NCBI GenBank assembly: GCA_028280065.1
Contig: JANQMN010000073.1
Span: forward strand, 1-64,000
Length of the DNA: 64,000 nucleotides
Direction: 5' to 3'
Source: Hahella sp.
Lineage (GTDB): Bacteria; Pseudomonadota; Gammaproteobacteria; Pseudomonadales; Oleiphilaceae
Shown here: one piece after another, positions 51,810-60,244 of the stretch
Layout of the letters: the number at the start of each line of letters is the position of its first letter
How positions within the stretch are numbered: the stretch's first letter is position 1
Position numbers and translations under genes: made by a program
Notes under the pieces: generated by a model
Told to the model about the DNA's origin: nothing
Seen by the model: the letters and a program-made list of their open reading frames with translations, nothing else
Database searches by the model: none

Positions 51810-51944
51810 CCCCTCGTCCTGGGCAAGATCCAGACCCATATTAGCACGCAAATATTTCAGCTTATGGATGATGGCGGCTAGTGGTCAGCGTGACTGATTA
51901 ATTAGTCCCCATTCCTATTTTTAATCTACAAGGAGACAATTGTA

Positions 51945-52745
51945 ATGAGCGATTTTTTAAAGAAAACTAGTGTCGCTATGGCCATGAGTAGCGCAATACT
52001 CTCAGCTGGCGCACAAGCACATTTCCTGTTGGTGTATACGCCTAAGGTAATGCTTGAGAAACCTGCCGAGATCCCTTTAAAGCTGGTATTTGGACATCCG
52101 ATGGAAAACGGACATACCATGGACATGGAACAGCCGGAACAGTTTTTCGTTAAGTTTAAAGACAAGCAGATTGATCTACTGAATACATTGAAGCCCGTCA
52201 CCTGGAAAGGCGCGCACAACGACGCGAAGGCTTATGAGACCAGCTACAAGGTAAAGCGTAATGGGGATTATATCTTCGTAGCCGTTCCAGCCCCCTATTA
52301 CGAAAAAGGCGAAGACATCTATATCCAGCAAATCACCAAGAGTTATGTTAACAAAGGCGCCATGCCTACCGGCTGGAATGAGCCTCTTGGTTTGGCTACA
52401 GAGATTGTTCCTTTGAACAAGCCTTATCAAAACTATGTCGGTGGCACCTTTACCGGCAAACTGTTGTCCGATGGCAAGCCAGCGGCTGGCATCGAATGTG
52501 AGATCGAATACATCAATACAAAAGTGGATTTGAAAGGCAATGCCTTCGGCAAGGAGAACCTGGGTGACGTTCCCGGGTCGGCAGTAGTATCCATTACCGA
52601 TGACAATGGCATGTTTACCTTTGGTATTCCTAAAGCCGGTACTTGGGGGTTCGCCTGCCTGGGCTCGGGACCGGTCAGCGAACACAAAGGCAAAGAGCTT
52701 TCTCAGGATGCCGTACTCTGGATTGATGCGACAGAACTGAAGTAG
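51945..52745 (+). CDS. DUF4198 periplasmic protein
   Basis: A 266-residue exported protein (signal cleaved near AGAQAHF). The mature N-terminal His in AHFLLVYTPK and FGHPMENGHTMDM is typical of DUF4198, some of which (NikK-like) feed metal to transporters. The C-terminal half has a CNA-B/transthyretin-like repeat with GKPAAGIECEIEYIN. Two Cys may form a disulfide. Partner of the feo locus by position; substrate unproven. Confidence 0.8.
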   Translation: MSDFLKKTSVAMAMSSAILSAGAQAHFLLVYTPKVMLEKPAEIPLKLVFGHPMENGHTMDMEQPEQFFVKFKDKQIDLLNTLKPVTWKGAHNDAKAYETSYKVKRNGDYIFVAVPAPYYEKGEDIYIQQITKSYVNKGAMPTGWNEPLGLATEIVPLNKPYQNYVGGTFTGKLLSDGKPAAGIECEIEYINTKVDLKGNAFGKENLGDVPGSAVVSITDDNGMFTFGIPKAGTWGFACLGSGPVSEHKGKELSQDAVLWIDATELK

Positions 52746-52759
52746 GTAATAGTGTCTAC

Positions 52760-52804
52760 TCGGTTTGCAGTTTTAAAACTGGTTAAGCTGCAAACCGATT
52801 TTCT
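52760..52804 (+). terminator. Terminator after DUF4198 gene
   Basis: TCGGTTTGCAG (52760-52770) pairs perfectly with CTGCAAACCGA (52788-52798) and is followed by TTTTCT. An 11-bp stem soon after the stop codon is a clear rho-independent terminator. Confidence 0.8.
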
Positions 52805-53174
52805 CGATTCAAATCTTGATCCAATAATTTCGTTTGCCTGTTCGCTTATCCCAGGCGAATGTGATTGGGCTACTGCGTTTCCTTTGACCCGGAAGTGGAT
52901 TTTCTGAGTAAGTGGTTCATTTCAATCAGGTCCCTGTCATATTGTAATCCTTCACCAGTTGATGAGCGGCACGTGGTCCATGACTGAGCGATTTTCCTTA
53001 TCGTTGTTTGAATATAGTCGGTAGTCATAGTTTTTGTACATAAGCGAGCTTAGAGCCCTTCTGTTTTTCCTCTTCATAGTCATTCGTTTATCCAAATCTG
53101 AGCTTTTGGGAAAGTAATCGTTAAGAATAGTGACGGTCTGGTTTTACCTATAAGGCAGTAGATATTTGTCTAAA
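52805..53174. other. Intergenic region, no gene seen
   Basis: About 370 bases without ORF, repeat or RNA structure that I can support. The right end leads into the Fur-controlled promoter of the next gene. Confidence 0.5.
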
Positions 53175-53175
53175 T

Positions 53176-53204
53176 TTGATTTTAGGAATGAGAATCATTA
53201 TCAT
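53176..53204 (+). promoter_or_regulatory. Promoter with strong Fur box
   Basis: TTGATT (53176-53181) and TATCAT (53199-53204) are 17 bases apart. TGAGAAT-C-ATTATCA (53189-53203) in between is an almost ideal 7-1-7 Fur repeat. The position implies a transcript start near 53211, so the gene must start at a later ATG. Confidence 0.75.
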
Positions 53205-53282
53205 CTGATGAAGCTGTCAAATGACAATCGATCGAACCTGGACGCGAACTTTTCGGATAGAATTCTAAAAAGATATAGACAG

Positions 53283-53720
53283 ATGGAAAATTGGAAAAAA
53301 CTCATTTGCGAAGCCAATAGCGAACATTCTGCAAAGAACTTTGCAGCTGCTATCGCGCTCTACGAAAAATCCTTAGGCTGTGCACTTGAAATTTCGGATC
53401 AAATAGAAAATGACCCTAACGGCCATATTGCCGCTATTTTAGTAACCTATTTCAACCTTTCTGAAACCTTCGAAAATATGGGTAATGTCAAAAAAGCGGG
53501 AACGCAATTCGAACATGCTTTTAAATCGATTATTCGGTTTCTTAGACAAGGGTATTCAGATCAGGTGAATGCCGCTGTAATTCGCGCTGGCCGTCAATTA
53601 AATTTAGAGTGGTCCTCATTTATTCATAAGCATAGCGATGAACTTGAGGATGCACACTTCAAGCGTTACGAAAACTTTTGCCAGATTTTTGGTGGTTTAT
53701 CAAACTCAACCAGCCACTAA
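53283..53720 (+). CDS. Fur-regulated helical-repeat protein (DUF2753-like)
   Basis: A 145-residue protein built of TPR-like helices (FAAAIALYEKSLGCALEISDQI, LVTYFNLSETFENMGNVKKA). It is a paralog of the 56961 gene: WKKL and SETFENMGN match WRKL and AETLKKTGR. It resembles the Vibrio DUF2753 family by eye. ATG 53283 is preferred because the open frame further upstream (to 53166) crosses the Fur box and promoter; ATG 53208 would precede the expected transcript start. Iron-repressed protein of unknown role near sodN. Confidence 0.6.
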   Translation: MENWKKLICEANSEHSAKNFAAAIALYEKSLGCALEISDQIENDPNGHIAAILVTYFNLSETFENMGNVKKAGTQFEHAFKSIIRFLRQGYSDQVNAAVIRAGRQLNLEWSSFIHKHSDELEDAHFKRYENFCQIFGGLSNSTSH

Positions 53721-53938
53721 TAGCTGACGCATAAAAATAAAGCTGATTAACGAGTCCAGGGTTTTGATTCGAGTGGTGTAAATGAACACGATTTTCGGAG
53801 TTTGTCCTGCAACCTTCGAAAGTAGTCAACATTGCGATGATTGATTCATCCAGTGCGTTTTTGAGATTTGGTCAGACTCTATAACGTCGGATGCATTTCT
53901 GCTGTAAAACCAAAATTAATGAAACTCGGAGGGAAACA

Positions 53939-54145
53939 ATGAAAAAAAACTTCGCGCAAATCCTACTCTTAAGTTCAGTTGCTTTCGGTCAGGCTGCGTT
54001 TGCTCATCCAGGGCATGACCATGGCCATTGGCTAAGTGAACCTATTCATCTGCTTTCATTACTCGCTGTCGCGGGATTGACCGCGGCTGGATATGCTGCT
54101 TACAGGCGAGCTAAGAATCACAAACTTAAAGATAAACAAGGATAA
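53939..54145 (+). CDS. Small His-rich exported membrane peptide next to sodN
   Basis: A 68-residue protein starting at ATG 53939 (GGAGG upstream). Signal peptide, then AHPGHDHGHW, whose His cluster follows the expected cleavage site, then one membrane helix and a basic tail. The His motif would lie in the periplasm. Ten bases separate it from sodN; it may supply or sense nickel. No established family recalled. Confidence 0.6.
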   Translation: MKKNFAQILLLSSVAFGQAAFAHPGHDHGHWLSEPIHLLSLLAVAGLTAAGYAAYRRAKNHKLKDKQG

Positions 54146-54155
54146 GAGGCAAAAG

Positions 54156-54656
54156 ATGTTACATAATCTACTGGTTAGTATCGATAAGAAGCTCAAATTT
54201 GTGGAAGCTTCAGCCCACTGTGACATTCCCTGTAAGATCTACGACCCTTCAACGGCGCAGATTGCCGCATTGACAGTTATCAGAATGTTGGATTTGATCA
54301 AGGAACTGGCGGACAAAGATAGCCTTACCCCCGCAGACCAAGCGCAATTGGCCCGTTTGGTGGCGCAAAAGGAAGAGCATGCACTAAAGGTGAAGGAAGA
54401 AGTCCGGGTAATCTGGGGTGACTATTTTAAGCAACCTCAGTTCGACCAGATTCCGAACGCACACGAGCTGACCCACAGCATTATGTTGCAGGGATCAAAG
54501 TGTAAACAGCAACTTGATCGGGCACATGGTGAAGAGCTGTTGAAGTTAGTTAACGAATTTGCCGAAGCATTTTGGAAAACCAAAGGCGTTGAAACCTATA
54601 CCGCTACCTGTCCTTACCCACCGGCTGAGCAAGTCGTTTATCCTAAGTTGGGATAA
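54156..54656 (+). CDS. sodN: Nickel superoxide dismutase precursor
   Basis: A 166-residue precursor. HCDIPCKIYDP at residue 21 is the NiSOD hook, whose His1, Cys2 and Cys6 bind nickel after removal of the 20-residue propeptide. The remaining four-helix bundle ends with ETYTATCPYPPAEQVVYPK, as in known NiSODs. It removes superoxide without iron. ATG 54156 is backed by AAGAGG; an upstream in-frame ATG lies within the previous gene. NiSOD is rare in gammaproteobacteria outside marine lineages. Confidence 0.95.
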   Translation: MLHNLLVSIDKKLKFVEASAHCDIPCKIYDPSTAQIAALTVIRMLDLIKELADKDSLTPADQAQLARLVAQKEEHALKVKEEVRVIWGDYFKQPQFDQIPNAHELTHSIMLQGSKCKQQLDRAHGEELLKLVNEFAEAFWKTKGVETYTATCPYPPAEQVVYPKLG

Positions 54657-54667
54657 GTCCTTCAGCG

Positions 54668-54700
54668 AACGCCTGAGCTTCCGGCTACAGGCGTTTTTTT
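54668..54700 (+). terminator. Terminator between sodN and sodX
   Basis: AACGCCTG (54668-54675) pairs with CAGGCGTT (54688-54695), followed by a run of T to 54700. It is a textbook intrinsic terminator only 12 bases after sodN and just before sodX, so sodX is probably made by read-through at a lower level. Confidence 0.8.
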
Positions 54701-54705
54701 ACCCT

Positions 54706-54999
54706 ATGTCTCTACGTTTTTTAGCCGTTTTCAAGGTGACCGGGGATAGTATGCTACCGGTGTTGGCTGACGGCGACTTTGTCATTACCACGAACCTCCG
54801 TTCGCCCAGGCAAAACTCGCTGGTGGTTGTACGGCATGCTGAATTCGGAGTGATGGTAAAGCGTGTTCAGCAGTGCAAAAACGAAAGTTATTGGCTTGCA
54901 GGAGAGAACGCGGCAAGCGTCAACTCCCAGCGAATCGGGTGGATTGACCGGAAATCCATTCTGGGTGTCGTGCTTTGGAGCATACGCCGCAAACGCTAG
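54706..54999 (+). CDS. sodX: NiSOD maturation peptidase SodX (S24/S26-like)
   Basis: A 97-residue serine protease with signal-peptidase-like motifs: VTGDSMLP (catalytic Ser), VMVKRVQ (catalytic Lys) and GENAASVNSQRIGW as box E. SodX cleaves the NiSOD propeptide to free His1. ATG 54706 begins right after the terminator T-run. No membrane helix, as in other SodX. Confidence 0.9.
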   Translation: MSLRFLAVFKVTGDSMLPVLADGDFVITTNLRSPRQNSLVVVRHAEFGVMVKRVQQCKNESYWLAGENAASVNSQRIGWIDRKSILGVVLWSIRRKR

Positions 55000-55022
55000 C
55001 TTCTGGTGAACTTGGAGCTAAC

Positions 55023-55050
55023 GTTACCTTCCCGCAAGGGTGAAGGTAAC
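55023..55050. terminator. Bidirectional hairpin between sodX and fumC
   Basis: GTTACCTTC (55023-55031) and GAAGGTAAC (55042-55050) form a perfect 9-bp stem between convergent genes. No long T-run. Confidence 0.55.
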
Positions 55051-55074
55051 CAGTTTATCAAGGGCGCAGGTCTG

Positions 55075-56454
55075 CTATATTCCACCTTTTGTCAGCTTGG
55101 CGGGATCGAGAAGTTGTTTTAGTTCTTCACGGCTAAGTTCCGTGTTTTCCTCGGCGACATCAATCACGGGACGGCCTTCCTTATAAGCTTGTTTTGCGAT
55201 TTCAGCCGCATTGGCATAGCCAATGATGGGATTCAATGCCGTCACCAGAATCGGGTTGCGGGAGAGGGCCTCGTTTAGTTTGTCCTGATTAACCTTGAAA
55301 CTGCTTATCGCTTTGTCAGCCAGCAGATGACAGGCATTGCTCAGTAATTTGATGCTGTCCAATAAGTTGCTTGCCACTAGCGGCAACATGACATTTAACT
55401 CAAAATTGCCGGATTGTCCCGCCAGGGTAATCCCCGAATCGTTTCCGATGACCTGCGCAGCAACCATGCCGGCCGCTTCCGGTATAACCGGGTTGACCTT
55501 GCCCGGCATTATTGAAGAGCCTGGCTGGAGGGCTTCCAGTTCGATTTCACCTAGTCCTGCCAAAGGCCCGGAGTTCATCCAGCGGAGATCGTTGGCAATT
55601 TTAAGTACTGCCACCGCTGTTGCTTTAAGTTGTCCGGAAACCATCACGGCGATGTCCTGGGAGCCGATATGGCTGAAGAAGTTTTCTGCCGGTCGGAAAG
55701 TCAATCCAGTTAACTCGCTTAAATGCTCGTTGAACTTAGCGGCAAATTCGGGGTGGGCATTGATTCCTGTTCCTACGGCCGTGCCGCCTTGTGCCAGCGT
55801 CTGCAGGGATGGTTGTAATAGCTGGAGTTGGAATATTGCCTGCTCCACTTGTGTTGCCCATCCGTTAAGACTTTGACTCATGCGGATCGGCATGGCGTCC
55901 ATCAGGTGCGTACGACCGGTTTTTACAAACTGGTCAACGGTCTCCGCTTTATTTCGAATGGTTTTAGATAAGTGCCATAGTGCAGGTAGCAGCTTGTTTT
56001 CGATTTCGATGGCAGCACTGATATGGATAACGGAAGGAATAATATCGTTGCTGCTTTGCCCGTAATTGATATGGTCATTGGGACTAATGGTGCTGCCATA
56101 GTATTTCGATGCCAAAGTGGCCAGCACTTCATTGGCGTTCATATTTGAACTTGTCCCTGAGCCTGTCTGGAAGATGTCTACAGGAAAATGCTGCATCAGG
56201 TCATCTGAATTGAGTAATTCTTCGGCAGCTTCGCAGATCGCCTGTTGCATGCCGGCAGGAATTTGCTCCAGGTCGCCGTTTGCCTTTGCCGCCGCCATTT
56301 TGGCCAGGATCAAAGCGCGGATGAACGGCAAGGGCATGGGCCGTCCGCTAATGGGAAAATTATTAATCGCCCGTTGGGTCTGCGCTGCGTAGAGTGCTTC
56401 AGACGGCACTTCGAGCTCCCCCATACTGTCTCTTTCGATTCGTGTAGCTGTCAT
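55075..56454 (-). CDS. fumC: Fumarate hydratase class II (iron-independent)
   Basis: A 459-residue fumarase. The signature GSSIMPGKVNPV and the TGRTHLMDAMP and GSGTSSNMNANEV blocks define class II fumarase. It interconverts fumarate and malate without an Fe-S cluster, so bacteria induce it when iron is low. It is the last of three genes following a Fur box, as in the Pseudomonas fagA-fumC-orfX-sodM locus. Confidence 0.95.
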   Translation of the reverse strand: MTATRIERDSMGELEVPSEALYAAQTQRAINNFPISGRPMPLPFIRALILAKMAAAKANGDLEQIPAGMQQAICEAAEELLNSDDLMQHFPVDIFQTGSGTSSNMNANEVLATLASKYYGSTISPNDHINYGQSSNDIIPSVIHISAAIEIENKLLPALWHLSKTIRNKAETVDQFVKTGRTHLMDAMPIRMSQSLNGWATQVEQAIFQLQLLQPSLQTLAQGGTAVGTGINAHPEFAAKFNEHLSELTGLTFRPAENFFSHIGSQDIAVMVSGQLKATAVAVLKIANDLRWMNSGPLAGLGEIELEALQPGSSIMPGKVNPVIPEAAGMVAAQVIGNDSGITLAGQSGNFELNVMLPLVASNLLDSIKLLSNACHLLADKAISSFKVNQDKLNEALSRNPILVTALNPIIGYANAAEIAKQAYKEGRPVIDVAEENTELSREELKQLLDPAKLTKGGI

Positions 56455-56506
56455 TCCGGCCTCCTGCTTATCAGTAAATGGAGTGGGCTGTTTCGATTTA
56501 TCGTTT

Positions 56507-56896
56507 CTAGTATTGAAACTCTGAACTAATGTATTGCGTACTCACTGTGAGTTCGTACCTCAACTCGCGGATCTGTCTTGCCGAATCCGTGCTATCCGAA
56601 ATGTGGTGCAAGCTTTTTAAGGGTAGATAGATGTGATCAAGGCAGGTCGATCTCCAGTGCGATGGTAGAAGGTTGTCTAAAACGGTCTCTAATAACAGGC
56701 GAAACTGCTGAACATAGCGAAGGCGTTGCAGTCGAATAGAGCAAGAGGGGCAAAGCGGCTTTTTAGACAGTAAGCAGCACCGGTCTAAGTCTAACCAGAC
56801 GCGAATAATCTCGGGGTCATCCGGCCTTTCGGCATTACGAATCTGTCTTCTAAGTTCTGCCGCTGAACGTACAAGACAACTATCTAATCGGCTCAT
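56507..56896 (-). CDS. FagA-like Fur-associated protein
   Basis: A 129-residue helical protein with four Cys (CCLLSKKPLCPSC). Its place before fumC in a Fur-boxed operon matches fagA of Pseudomonas, and its length and Cys pair fit. The match by sequence is weak, so the symbol is withheld. ATG at 56896 is preferred to a TTG at 56920. Function unknown. Confidence 0.5.
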   Translation of the reverse strand: MSRLDSCLVRSAAELRRQIRNAERPDDPEIIRVWLDLDRCCLLSKKPLCPSCSIRLQRLRYVQQFRLLLETVLDNLLPSHWRSTCLDHIYLPLKSLHHISDSTDSARQIRELRYELTVSTQYISSEFQY

Positions 56897-56960
56897 GGAA
56901 AATCGATCGATACTGGCCAAAGAATTTGATTTTGCTTCATGCCCCGACGGTATCGTATGA

Positions 56961-57443
56961 TCAGTGAACGGAAGGCCTGGCAGCTGTCTGGGCTCCGAAA
57001 ATCACCCGCTGCGCGGTCGCGCTGTTCTCCCAATCCACCAATGCCTCTATCCGAAGTAGTTCGTCTGAGATTTGGGATGCTTTTGGTTCGATAAGTTGCT
57101 CGCTGGCGGGGTCTTTTTCAGCTTTGTCTTTGAGGCACTTGATAGTGAGTTGGTAGGCTTCGATGCACAGATCCAATCTGCCTGTTTTCTTTAGGGTTTC
57201 CGCCAGTCCTCTGGTGGTATATAAAAGCCAATCAACGGAAGTGCTTGTCTCCATCTGATCGCTCATGGTCATTATCTGAGCGGTTTCCCAGGCACATCCG
57301 ATGTAGGGCACTGCTTCAGCCCAGCTGTCCCTACTAAAGAGTTTTCTCCACCTCTCCAGTGTATTAAGACAGCAGGTAAAAGCCTGTTTCGGACAGTCCC
57401 TGAACAATTTTTTGTGATTTACGCAAAGAAAGTTAAGCTCCAT
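56961..57443 (-). CDS. Fur-regulated helical-repeat protein, paralog of the 53283 gene
   Basis: A 160-residue protein with TPR-like helices and several Cys near the N-terminus (FTCCLNT). The blocks LERWRKLFSRDSW and GLAETLKKTGRLDLCIEAY align with the 53283 protein. It starts an operon with the FagA-like and fumC genes; a strong Fur box lies 63 bases upstream. Role unknown. Confidence 0.6.
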   Translation of the reverse strand: MELNFLCVNHKKLFRDCPKQAFTCCLNTLERWRKLFSRDSWAEAVPYIGCAWETAQIMTMSDQMETSTSVDWLLYTTRGLAETLKKTGRLDLCIEAYQLTIKCLKDKAEKDPASEQLIEPKASQISDELLRIEALVDWENSATAQRVIFGAQTAARPSVH

Positions 57444-57505
57444 GAGTGCCGCCTATTTTTAAAAGTGCCGGATTAGCTTAAATAGTAGCACGCCTCATAT
57501 GTAAA

Positions 57506-57520
57506 TGAGAATCATTATTA
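57506..57520. promoter_or_regulatory. Strong Fur box upstream of fumC operon
   Basis: TGAGAAT-C-ATTATTA is a 7-1-7 repeat with one mismatch. It sits 63 bases before the start of the helical-repeat gene on the minus strand. Confidence 0.8.
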
Positions 57521-57629
57521 TTAAAAGAATGGAAAATAAGATGACAATCGTTGTCTATACGCCGGCAAAACTACTTTTTGCTTCTCGGATTCCGGAATCG
57601 AACTAGCCCGTTCTGAAAGTAAAAACAAA

Positions 57630-57644
57630 TGAGAATCTAAATTA
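57630..57644. promoter_or_regulatory. Weak Fur-like site upstream of bacterioferritin genes
   Basis: TGAGAAT-C-TAAATTA has one perfect arm and one poor arm. It is 120 bases upstream of the first bfr gene. Fur can activate or repress ferritin genes, so direction is not implied. Confidence 0.4.
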
Positions 57645-57763
57645 TTTTCTTTTGTATATTGTTGAAATATAAGGAAAAATATTGACTTGGATCAAATTAA
57701 GGGTAGACTGGTTCAGTGACGAGGGTCAACTGTAGGCCCGTATTAATTGATAAGGGGGAAGAC

Positions 57764-58228
57764 GTGAAAGGGGACAATCAAATCTTAGCCCAGCTCAACC
57801 AGGTTTTAACCGCTGAGCTGACCTCCATCAACCAAAGTTTTCTACATGCAAGGATGTTTAAGAACTGGGGTATCGGCGAGCTTAACAGCAAGGTTTACAA
57901 GAAATCCATCAAAGACATGAAGCAGGCCGACGAGATCATCGAGCGCATCCTGTTCCTTGAAGGTCTACCCAACCTGCAGCGTCTCGACAAAATTTCTATC
58001 GGCGAAAACACCGAGGAAATGTTGGAAGCGGAGCTTAGGCTGGTGATGAACGAATTGGCGCTCCTGAGACAGGTGGTGGCGTCGTGCGAGAAAGCCGAGG
58101 ACTTTGTGACCAGAGATATGCTGGTTGAAATTCTGGAAGATGAAGAGGAATACGTCGATTGGATTGAAGCACAACAGTACCTGATCGATAACACCGGTAT
58201 CGAAAACTATATCCAGTCAATGATGTAA
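57764..58228 (+). CDS. Bacterioferritin subunit, haem-binding type without ferroxidase centre
   Basis: A 154-residue ferritin-like protein starting with GTG at 57764 (AGGGGG upstream). Numbered as E. coli Bfr, M52, the haem ligand, is kept. The ferroxidase site is lost: Y25 is Ser, E51 Asp, H54 Gln, E94 Val and H130 Tyr; only E18 and E127 remain. It probably forms mixed 24-mers with the next gene's product and handles electron flow through haem. Confidence 0.88.
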   Translation: MKGDNQILAQLNQVLTAELTSINQSFLHARMFKNWGIGELNSKVYKKSIKDMKQADEIIERILFLEGLPNLQRLDKISIGENTEEMLEAELRLVMNELALLRQVVASCEKAEDFVTRDMLVEILEDEEEYVDWIEAQQYLIDNTGIENYIQSMM

Positions 58229-58241
58229 AGAGGGGAATCGT

Positions 58242-58715
58242 ATGAAAGGTAATGCAAAAGTAATTGTTGCGCTGAATGGCTTACTGAAACATGAGTTGAC
58301 TGCAATGGACCAGTATTTCATCCATTCCCGTATGTATGATGACTGGGGATTGCATAAGCTATTCGAGCGTATAGATCACGAGTTTGACGATGAAAAAGGC
58401 CATGCTGCTGCGTTGATCGAGCGTATTCTCTTCCTCGAGGGAACACCGGATATGACCCAGCGGGACGATCTGCAAGTTGGTAAAGACGTACCCGAAATGC
58501 TGCAAAATGATCTGAATGTGGAATATGCCGTCGACAAAGCACTGAAAGACGCGATCAAAATTTGCGAGGACGAGCAGGACTATCAGAGTCGCTCGATACT
58601 GGAGAAGCTGTTGGAAGATACCGAAATGGATCATGCCTATTGGCTTGAAAAGCAGTTAGGACTTATCCAAAAAATCGGTCTGCAGAACTATATTCAGTCC
58701 CAAATGGGTAGCTGA
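58242..58715 (+). CDS. Bacterioferritin subunit, ferroxidase type without haem ligand
   Basis: A 157-residue ferritin-like protein. It keeps E18, Y25, E51, H54, E94 and the E-x-x-H pair near 128-131 (one residue inserted), so the di-iron site is intact. M52 is Lys, so haem should not bind. It complements the preceding subunit. Thirteen bases separate the two genes, and AGAGGGG precedes the ATG. Confidence 0.92.
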   Translation: MKGNAKVIVALNGLLKHELTAMDQYFIHSRMYDDWGLHKLFERIDHEFDDEKGHAAALIERILFLEGTPDMTQRDDLQVGKDVPEMLQNDLNVEYAVDKALKDAIKICEDEQDYQSRSILEKLLEDTEMDHAYWLEKQLGLIQKIGLQNYIQSQMGS

Positions 58716-59032
58716 TCCGGTAAAGGTTTGGCAGGACATGTTCCTGCCAGACTCCCAGTCACAGCTTTCGTATTCGTATCTCCCTATCCAGCAACTCCCG
58801 GTAGAAACAGCTTAACTTCCATGCGTTCCTGCCTTGCAATACGTGATGCACCGCATTTACACCTTTTCTCCTTCTCGATAGCCCTGGTATCACCAACCAG
58901 TAAGCTTTTGAATAAATAAACCTTATCTAAATCGGCCGATTGAGCATTTAAACTATCAATCTTGTGTGACGACTCAGTGGCGTAGGGATTGTATATGGTT
59001 TGCTAAAATGACGTCCTGTGATATATTGCAAA
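58716..59032. other. Intergenic region after bacterioferritins
   Basis: Holds a 7-bp hairpin GGCAGGA/TCCTGCC (58730-58748) without T-run and otherwise no gene. A 63-codon ORF (58728-58919) has no ribosome site or family features. Confidence 0.45.
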
Positions 59033-59047
59033 TGCAAATTATTATCG
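59033..59047. promoter_or_regulatory. Putative Fur box upstream of ferric-binding protein gene
   Basis: TGCAAAT-T-ATTATCG, within the larger dyad AAATGCAA/TTGCATTT, resembles the Fur repeat. The same half-site TGCAAAT occurs at 63216, in front of the partner ATPase. Confidence 0.6.
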
Positions 59048-59135
59048 ATTGCATTTACATTATGCTTTCGCATTATTTTCGTCCCTTGCCTAAACAACAA
59101 GGATTCTTCTTCAACTATTCCATTTGGATGAAAAA

Positions 59136-60161
59136 ATGAAACTTAGGGCAATTTTTCACGCTGTAATTGCAGTAGCGCTATTAGGTACCGGACAAGCATA
59201 TGCCGCCGGTGAGCTCAACCTGTATTCTTCCAGACACTATGACACTGACGAAAGGCTTTATTCTGCCTTTGAAAAGAAAACAGGCATAAAGATCAATCGA
59301 ATCGAGGATAAAGCCGATGCTCTCATCGAGCGTATTAAGGCGGAGGGTTCAAGCAGCCCGGCTGATATTCTTCTTACCGTGGACGCCGGTCGTCTCTGGC
59401 GGGCCGATCAGGCAGGTATTTTGCAGCCAGTGACATCGAATTATCTCAACTCCCGCATTCCTGCGTGGTTGCGTCACCCGGATGGCCATTGGTACGGGTT
59501 TTCCCAGCGTATCCGAATCATCTTCTACGACAAATCCAAGGTAAATCCGCTCGATGTAGCCACCTACGAGGCGCTTGCCGATCCAAAGTTGAAAGGGATG
59601 GTGTGTACCCGTTCGTCCGGCAATATTTACATGTTGTCACTAATGGCTTCTTTAATTGAGCATAAAGGTGAGGCTGCCGCGACGTCCTGGGCCAAAGGCG
59701 TGTATAACAACCGAGCCAGAGATCCCGCCGGGGGCGATACCGATCAGCTCCGTGGCATCGCCTCTGGCGAATGTGCCGTTGCGGTATCCAACACTTACTA
59801 TTTCGCACGGGCGCTACGTAAGGATGTTAAAGGTTTGGACGATAAGGCCATGGCTAATATCGGTTGGGTATTCCCCAATCAGAGCACTACCGGTGCGCAT
59901 GCCAACATTTCAGGGGCCGGCGTCGTTAAGACCGCGCCAAATAAGGAAAATGCCGTTAAGTTCCTTGAGTACCTAGCTAGTGACGAAGCCCAGCAATATT
60001 TCTCGGCAGGTAACGACGAATACCCGGCTGTGATGGGGGTAGGGTTGTCGGAAAGTGTCGCGCAACTGGGCATTTTCCGTTCCGACACGGTGAATTTGTC
60101 GGTGTTGGGCGTGAATCAGCCTAAAGCGCAGAAGATCTATGACAGCGTCGGGTATAAGTAG
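59136..60161 (+). CDS. Ferric iron ABC transporter binding protein (FbpA/FutA-like)
   Basis: A 341-residue periplasmic protein with signal peptide residues 1-24 (AYAAGELNLYSSRHYDTDERL). The Tyr-containing segments NIYM, SNTYYFARAL and the TTGAHANISG block are those of FbpA/FutA proteins that bind Fe3+ through tyrosines. ATG 59136 directly precedes the signal peptide; a TTG four codons earlier is possible. It converges with its permease genes, which is unusual for an Fbp system. Confidence 0.9.
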   Translation: MKLRAIFHAVIAVALLGTGQAYAAGELNLYSSRHYDTDERLYSAFEKKTGIKINRIEDKADALIERIKAEGSSSPADILLTVDAGRLWRADQAGILQPVTSNYLNSRIPAWLRHPDGHWYGFSQRIRIIFYDKSKVNPLDVATYEALADPKLKGMVCTRSSGNIYMLSLMASLIEHKGEAAATSWAKGVYNNRARDPAGGDTDQLRGIASGECAVAVSNTYYFARALRKDVKGLDDKAMANIGWVFPNQSTTGAHANISGAGVVKTAPNKENAVKFLEYLASDEAQQYFSAGNDEYPAVMGVGLSESVAQLGIFRSDTVNLSVLGVNQPKAQKIYDSVGYK

Positions 60162-60189
60162 GCGCGTACGCAGAAATATTCATGTCATC

Positions 60190-60226
60190 AAGGGAGTGCC
60201 TTTCGCACTCCCTTTCTATTTTTTAG
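60190..60226. terminator. Terminator between fbpA-like and fbpB-like genes
   Basis: AAGGGAGTGC (60190-60199) and GCACTCCCTT (60205-60214) form a perfect 10-bp stem with a 5-base loop, followed by a T-rich run. It serves the convergent genes on both sides. Confidence 0.85.
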
Positions 60227-60244
60227 CGCATTCGCATTGAAGGT

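Larger units (their letters stand above)
57444..57763. other. Divergent control region between fumC operon and bacterioferritins
   Basis: AT-rich 320 bases, with two Fur-like sites (57506 and 57630). No small ORF with a good ribosome site was found. Confidence 0.5.

Noticed and set aside
53166-53282. N-terminal extension of the helical-repeat protein
   Set aside because: It covers the -35, Fur box and -10, so it cannot be in the transcript from that promoter.
58728-58919. 63-codon ORF after the second bacterioferritin
   Set aside because: No ribosome site, and it overlaps a hairpin just after the stop codon of the previous gene.
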